From contig CATNCF010000001.1 of the NCBI GenBank assembly GCA_950097145.1, positions 162,027-226,026 on the forward strand: a DNA stretch of 64,000 nt. The letters run 5' to 3'. This document shows, in pieces, positions 63,135 to 64,000 of this stretch (positions are counted from its first letter, which is position 1; every line of letters starts with the position of its first letter). A program made the position numbers and the translations under genes. A model generated the notes under the pieces. The model did not search any database and was not told where the DNA came from. It was given only the letters and a program-made list of their open reading frames with translations. Source of the DNA: an uncultured Lachnospiraceae bacterium (lineage in GTDB: Bacteria > Bacillota > Clostridia > Lachnospirales > Lachnospiraceae).

Positions 63135-64000
63135 CTATTTAACAGTCACTTTCAAGACTGTCTTTGCTTTGCCATTGTAAGTTTTAACTGTAATGGATGC
63201 TTTGCCTTTCTTCTTGGCAGTTACTTTTCCATTCTTATCTACTTTTACGGCTTTCTTTCCGTTCTTGTCAATGGTGTACTTAAAAGACGCGCATCCAAAA
63301 TTGCCTTTTACCTTAGCCTTAATCTGGAAAGTTTTTTTCTTGCCTTTTGTCTTCAGTGTCACCTTCTTCTTATTCAGAGTTACCTTGCTCTTCTTAACAG
63401 GCGCTTTCTTCACCGTTACCGTAACCGTCGCTTTTTTCTTCTTATCTGCCTGGCTGGTAACTGTAATCTTGGCCTTTCCAGTCTTCTTTGCTGTAAGTTT
63501 TCCGTTCTTGACAGATACAATCTTGGTCTTATTAGATTTCCAGGTTACCTTCTTGTTCTTTACATTAGAAGGCTTCACTGCGGCCTTAAGCTTATATTTC
63601 TCCTTTACTCCAAGAGTCAGCTTCTTCACATTCAGTGTGACGCTCTGTACTCTTACCGTTGATGCTGCCGCTTTTACTGTTACGGTACAAGATGCTTTCT
63701 TGGTCTTATCAGCCGCACTTGCTGCAGTAATGACTGCTGTCCCTGCTTTGACTGCTGTGACTTTTCCATTTACGACAGTTGCAACACCTGGATTGCTGCT
63801 CTCCCAGGTCACAGCCTTGTTCGTTGCATTTGCCGGAGCTACGGCTGCTGTGAGAGTCTCTGTACCGCCTACGGTCAGCGTTGTTGCTGTTTTATTCAAT
63901 GTCACGCCTGTAACTGGCACTTCGGTCTGCTGTCCCTTAGGCTTGAAGTTCTCCAGGGCATTCCAGAGATTCTTATAAGCTTCCCGGATCTGTGTCTCTG
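63135..64000 (-). CDS. Secreted Big_2-domain protein, 3' part, enters from beyond the window
   Basis: The frame is open from the stop at 63135 to the window edge (about 288 codons), so the start and catalytic or binding region are outside. Visible parts are a helical segment (EAYKNLWNALENFKPKG), then BIG_2 Ig-like domains with the VTGVTLNKTATTLTVGGTE, VTWESSNPGVATVVNGKVTA and GTAVITAASAADKTKKASC pattern. A second, lysine-rich domain and a third, shorter beta domain follow (KGNFGCASFKYTIDKNGKK). It ends TVLKVTVK without a sorting signal. The lysine-rich Ig ends are very like those of the other giant proteins in this window and may attach the proteins to the anionic wall by charge, which is inference. 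Confidence 0.85.
   Translation of the reverse strand, partial: ETQIREAYKNLWNALENFKPKGQQTEVPVTGVTLNKTATTLTVGGTETLTAAVAPANATNKAVTWESSNPGVATVVNGKVTAVKAGTAVITAASAADKTKKASCTVTVKAAASTVRVQSVTLNVKKLTLGVKEKYKLKAAVKPSNVKNKKVTWKSNKTKIVSVKNGKLTAKKTGKAKITVTSQADKKKKATVTVTVKKAPVKKSKVTLNKKKVTLKTKGKKKTFQIKAKVKGNFGCASFKYTIDKNGKKAVKVDKNGKVTAKKKGKASITVKTYNGKAKTVLKVTVK

Noticed and set aside
63193..63978. 261-residue plus-strand hydrophobic frame
   Set aside because: It is the antisense of lysine/threonine-rich BIG_2 repeats, which produces Phe/Leu/Val-rich shadows; no ribosome site or family is seen.

Overview
The window looks like chromosome from a Gram-positive, spore-forming gut anaerobe of the Clostridia, most likely a Lachnospiraceae member. 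The evidence is strong AGGAGG-type ribosome sites, SipL, SpoVG and Veg homologues, a diderm-free set of peptidoglycan genes, very large secreted Big/LamG/FIVAR proteins, and families typical of that group (HicAB, PrcB_C lipoprotein, long PRPP synthetase, GlgC/GlgD pair). A species cannot be fixed from the sequence alone. All identifications come from reading motifs; no database search was run.

Layout. 0-1.3 kb: 5' part of a beta-glucuronidase gene leaving the window. 1.5-7 kb: envelope synthesis (murA, a PrcB_C lipoprotein, plsC, murF, ddl). 7.2-9 kb: sipL and veg. 9.3-15 kb: a 1900-residue secreted Ig-like/LamG protein with no recognisable catalytic domain. 15.3-20.8 kb: dinB, then an accessory strip with an intact hicAB pair and a run of broken genes (LRR protein, ISNCY-like and IS3-like relics, a nucleoside-phosphorylase-type effector tail, an antitoxin/PIN chimera). 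20.8-24.3 kb: heterodimeric ABC exporter. 24.5-31.6 kb: a minus-strand run apbE - NusG_II - Gx transporter - response regulator - histidine kinase - ABC ATPase - FtsX-type permease. 31.6-34.3 kb: gene-poor strip with tiny hydrophobic peptides that resemble type I toxins, strong hairpins, and two copies of a leader element that also precedes the 1900-residue protein. 34.4-40.6 kb: uppP, pth, mfd and a PrsA-like lipoprotein. 40.8-44.7 kb: a secreted Fn3/SH3 protein, spoVG, a three-unit tandem repeat, glgD and glgC. 45-50.1 kb: murC, a DnaA-box cluster, dnaD and dnaI-type primosome genes, PRPP synthetase. 50.2-52.9 kb: a peptide-type ABC transporter. 53-59.8 kb: a giant polysaccharide-lyase-family protein split by a one-base frameshift. 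60-62.8 kb: a BceAB-type transporter. 63.1-64 kb: 3' end of another Big_2 protein.

How it fits together. Several genes concern the envelope: precursor synthesis, lipid carrier recycling, antimicrobial-peptide-type transporters and secreted glycan-binding proteins. The beta-glucuronidase and the uronate-lyase-type protein suggest use of uronic-acid glycans, but they lie 57 kb apart. The most testable regulatory observation is an identical 16-base dyad, CTTACGATTTTGTAAG, upstream of both the ABC operon beside the two-component system and the orphan BceAB operon 35 kb away. In each case it sits about 64 bp from a -10-like element. Other signals worth attention are the three-copy leader element, the cluster of toxin-like mini-peptides, the structured tandem repeats next to glgD, and paired DnaA boxes just ahead of the primosome loader genes.
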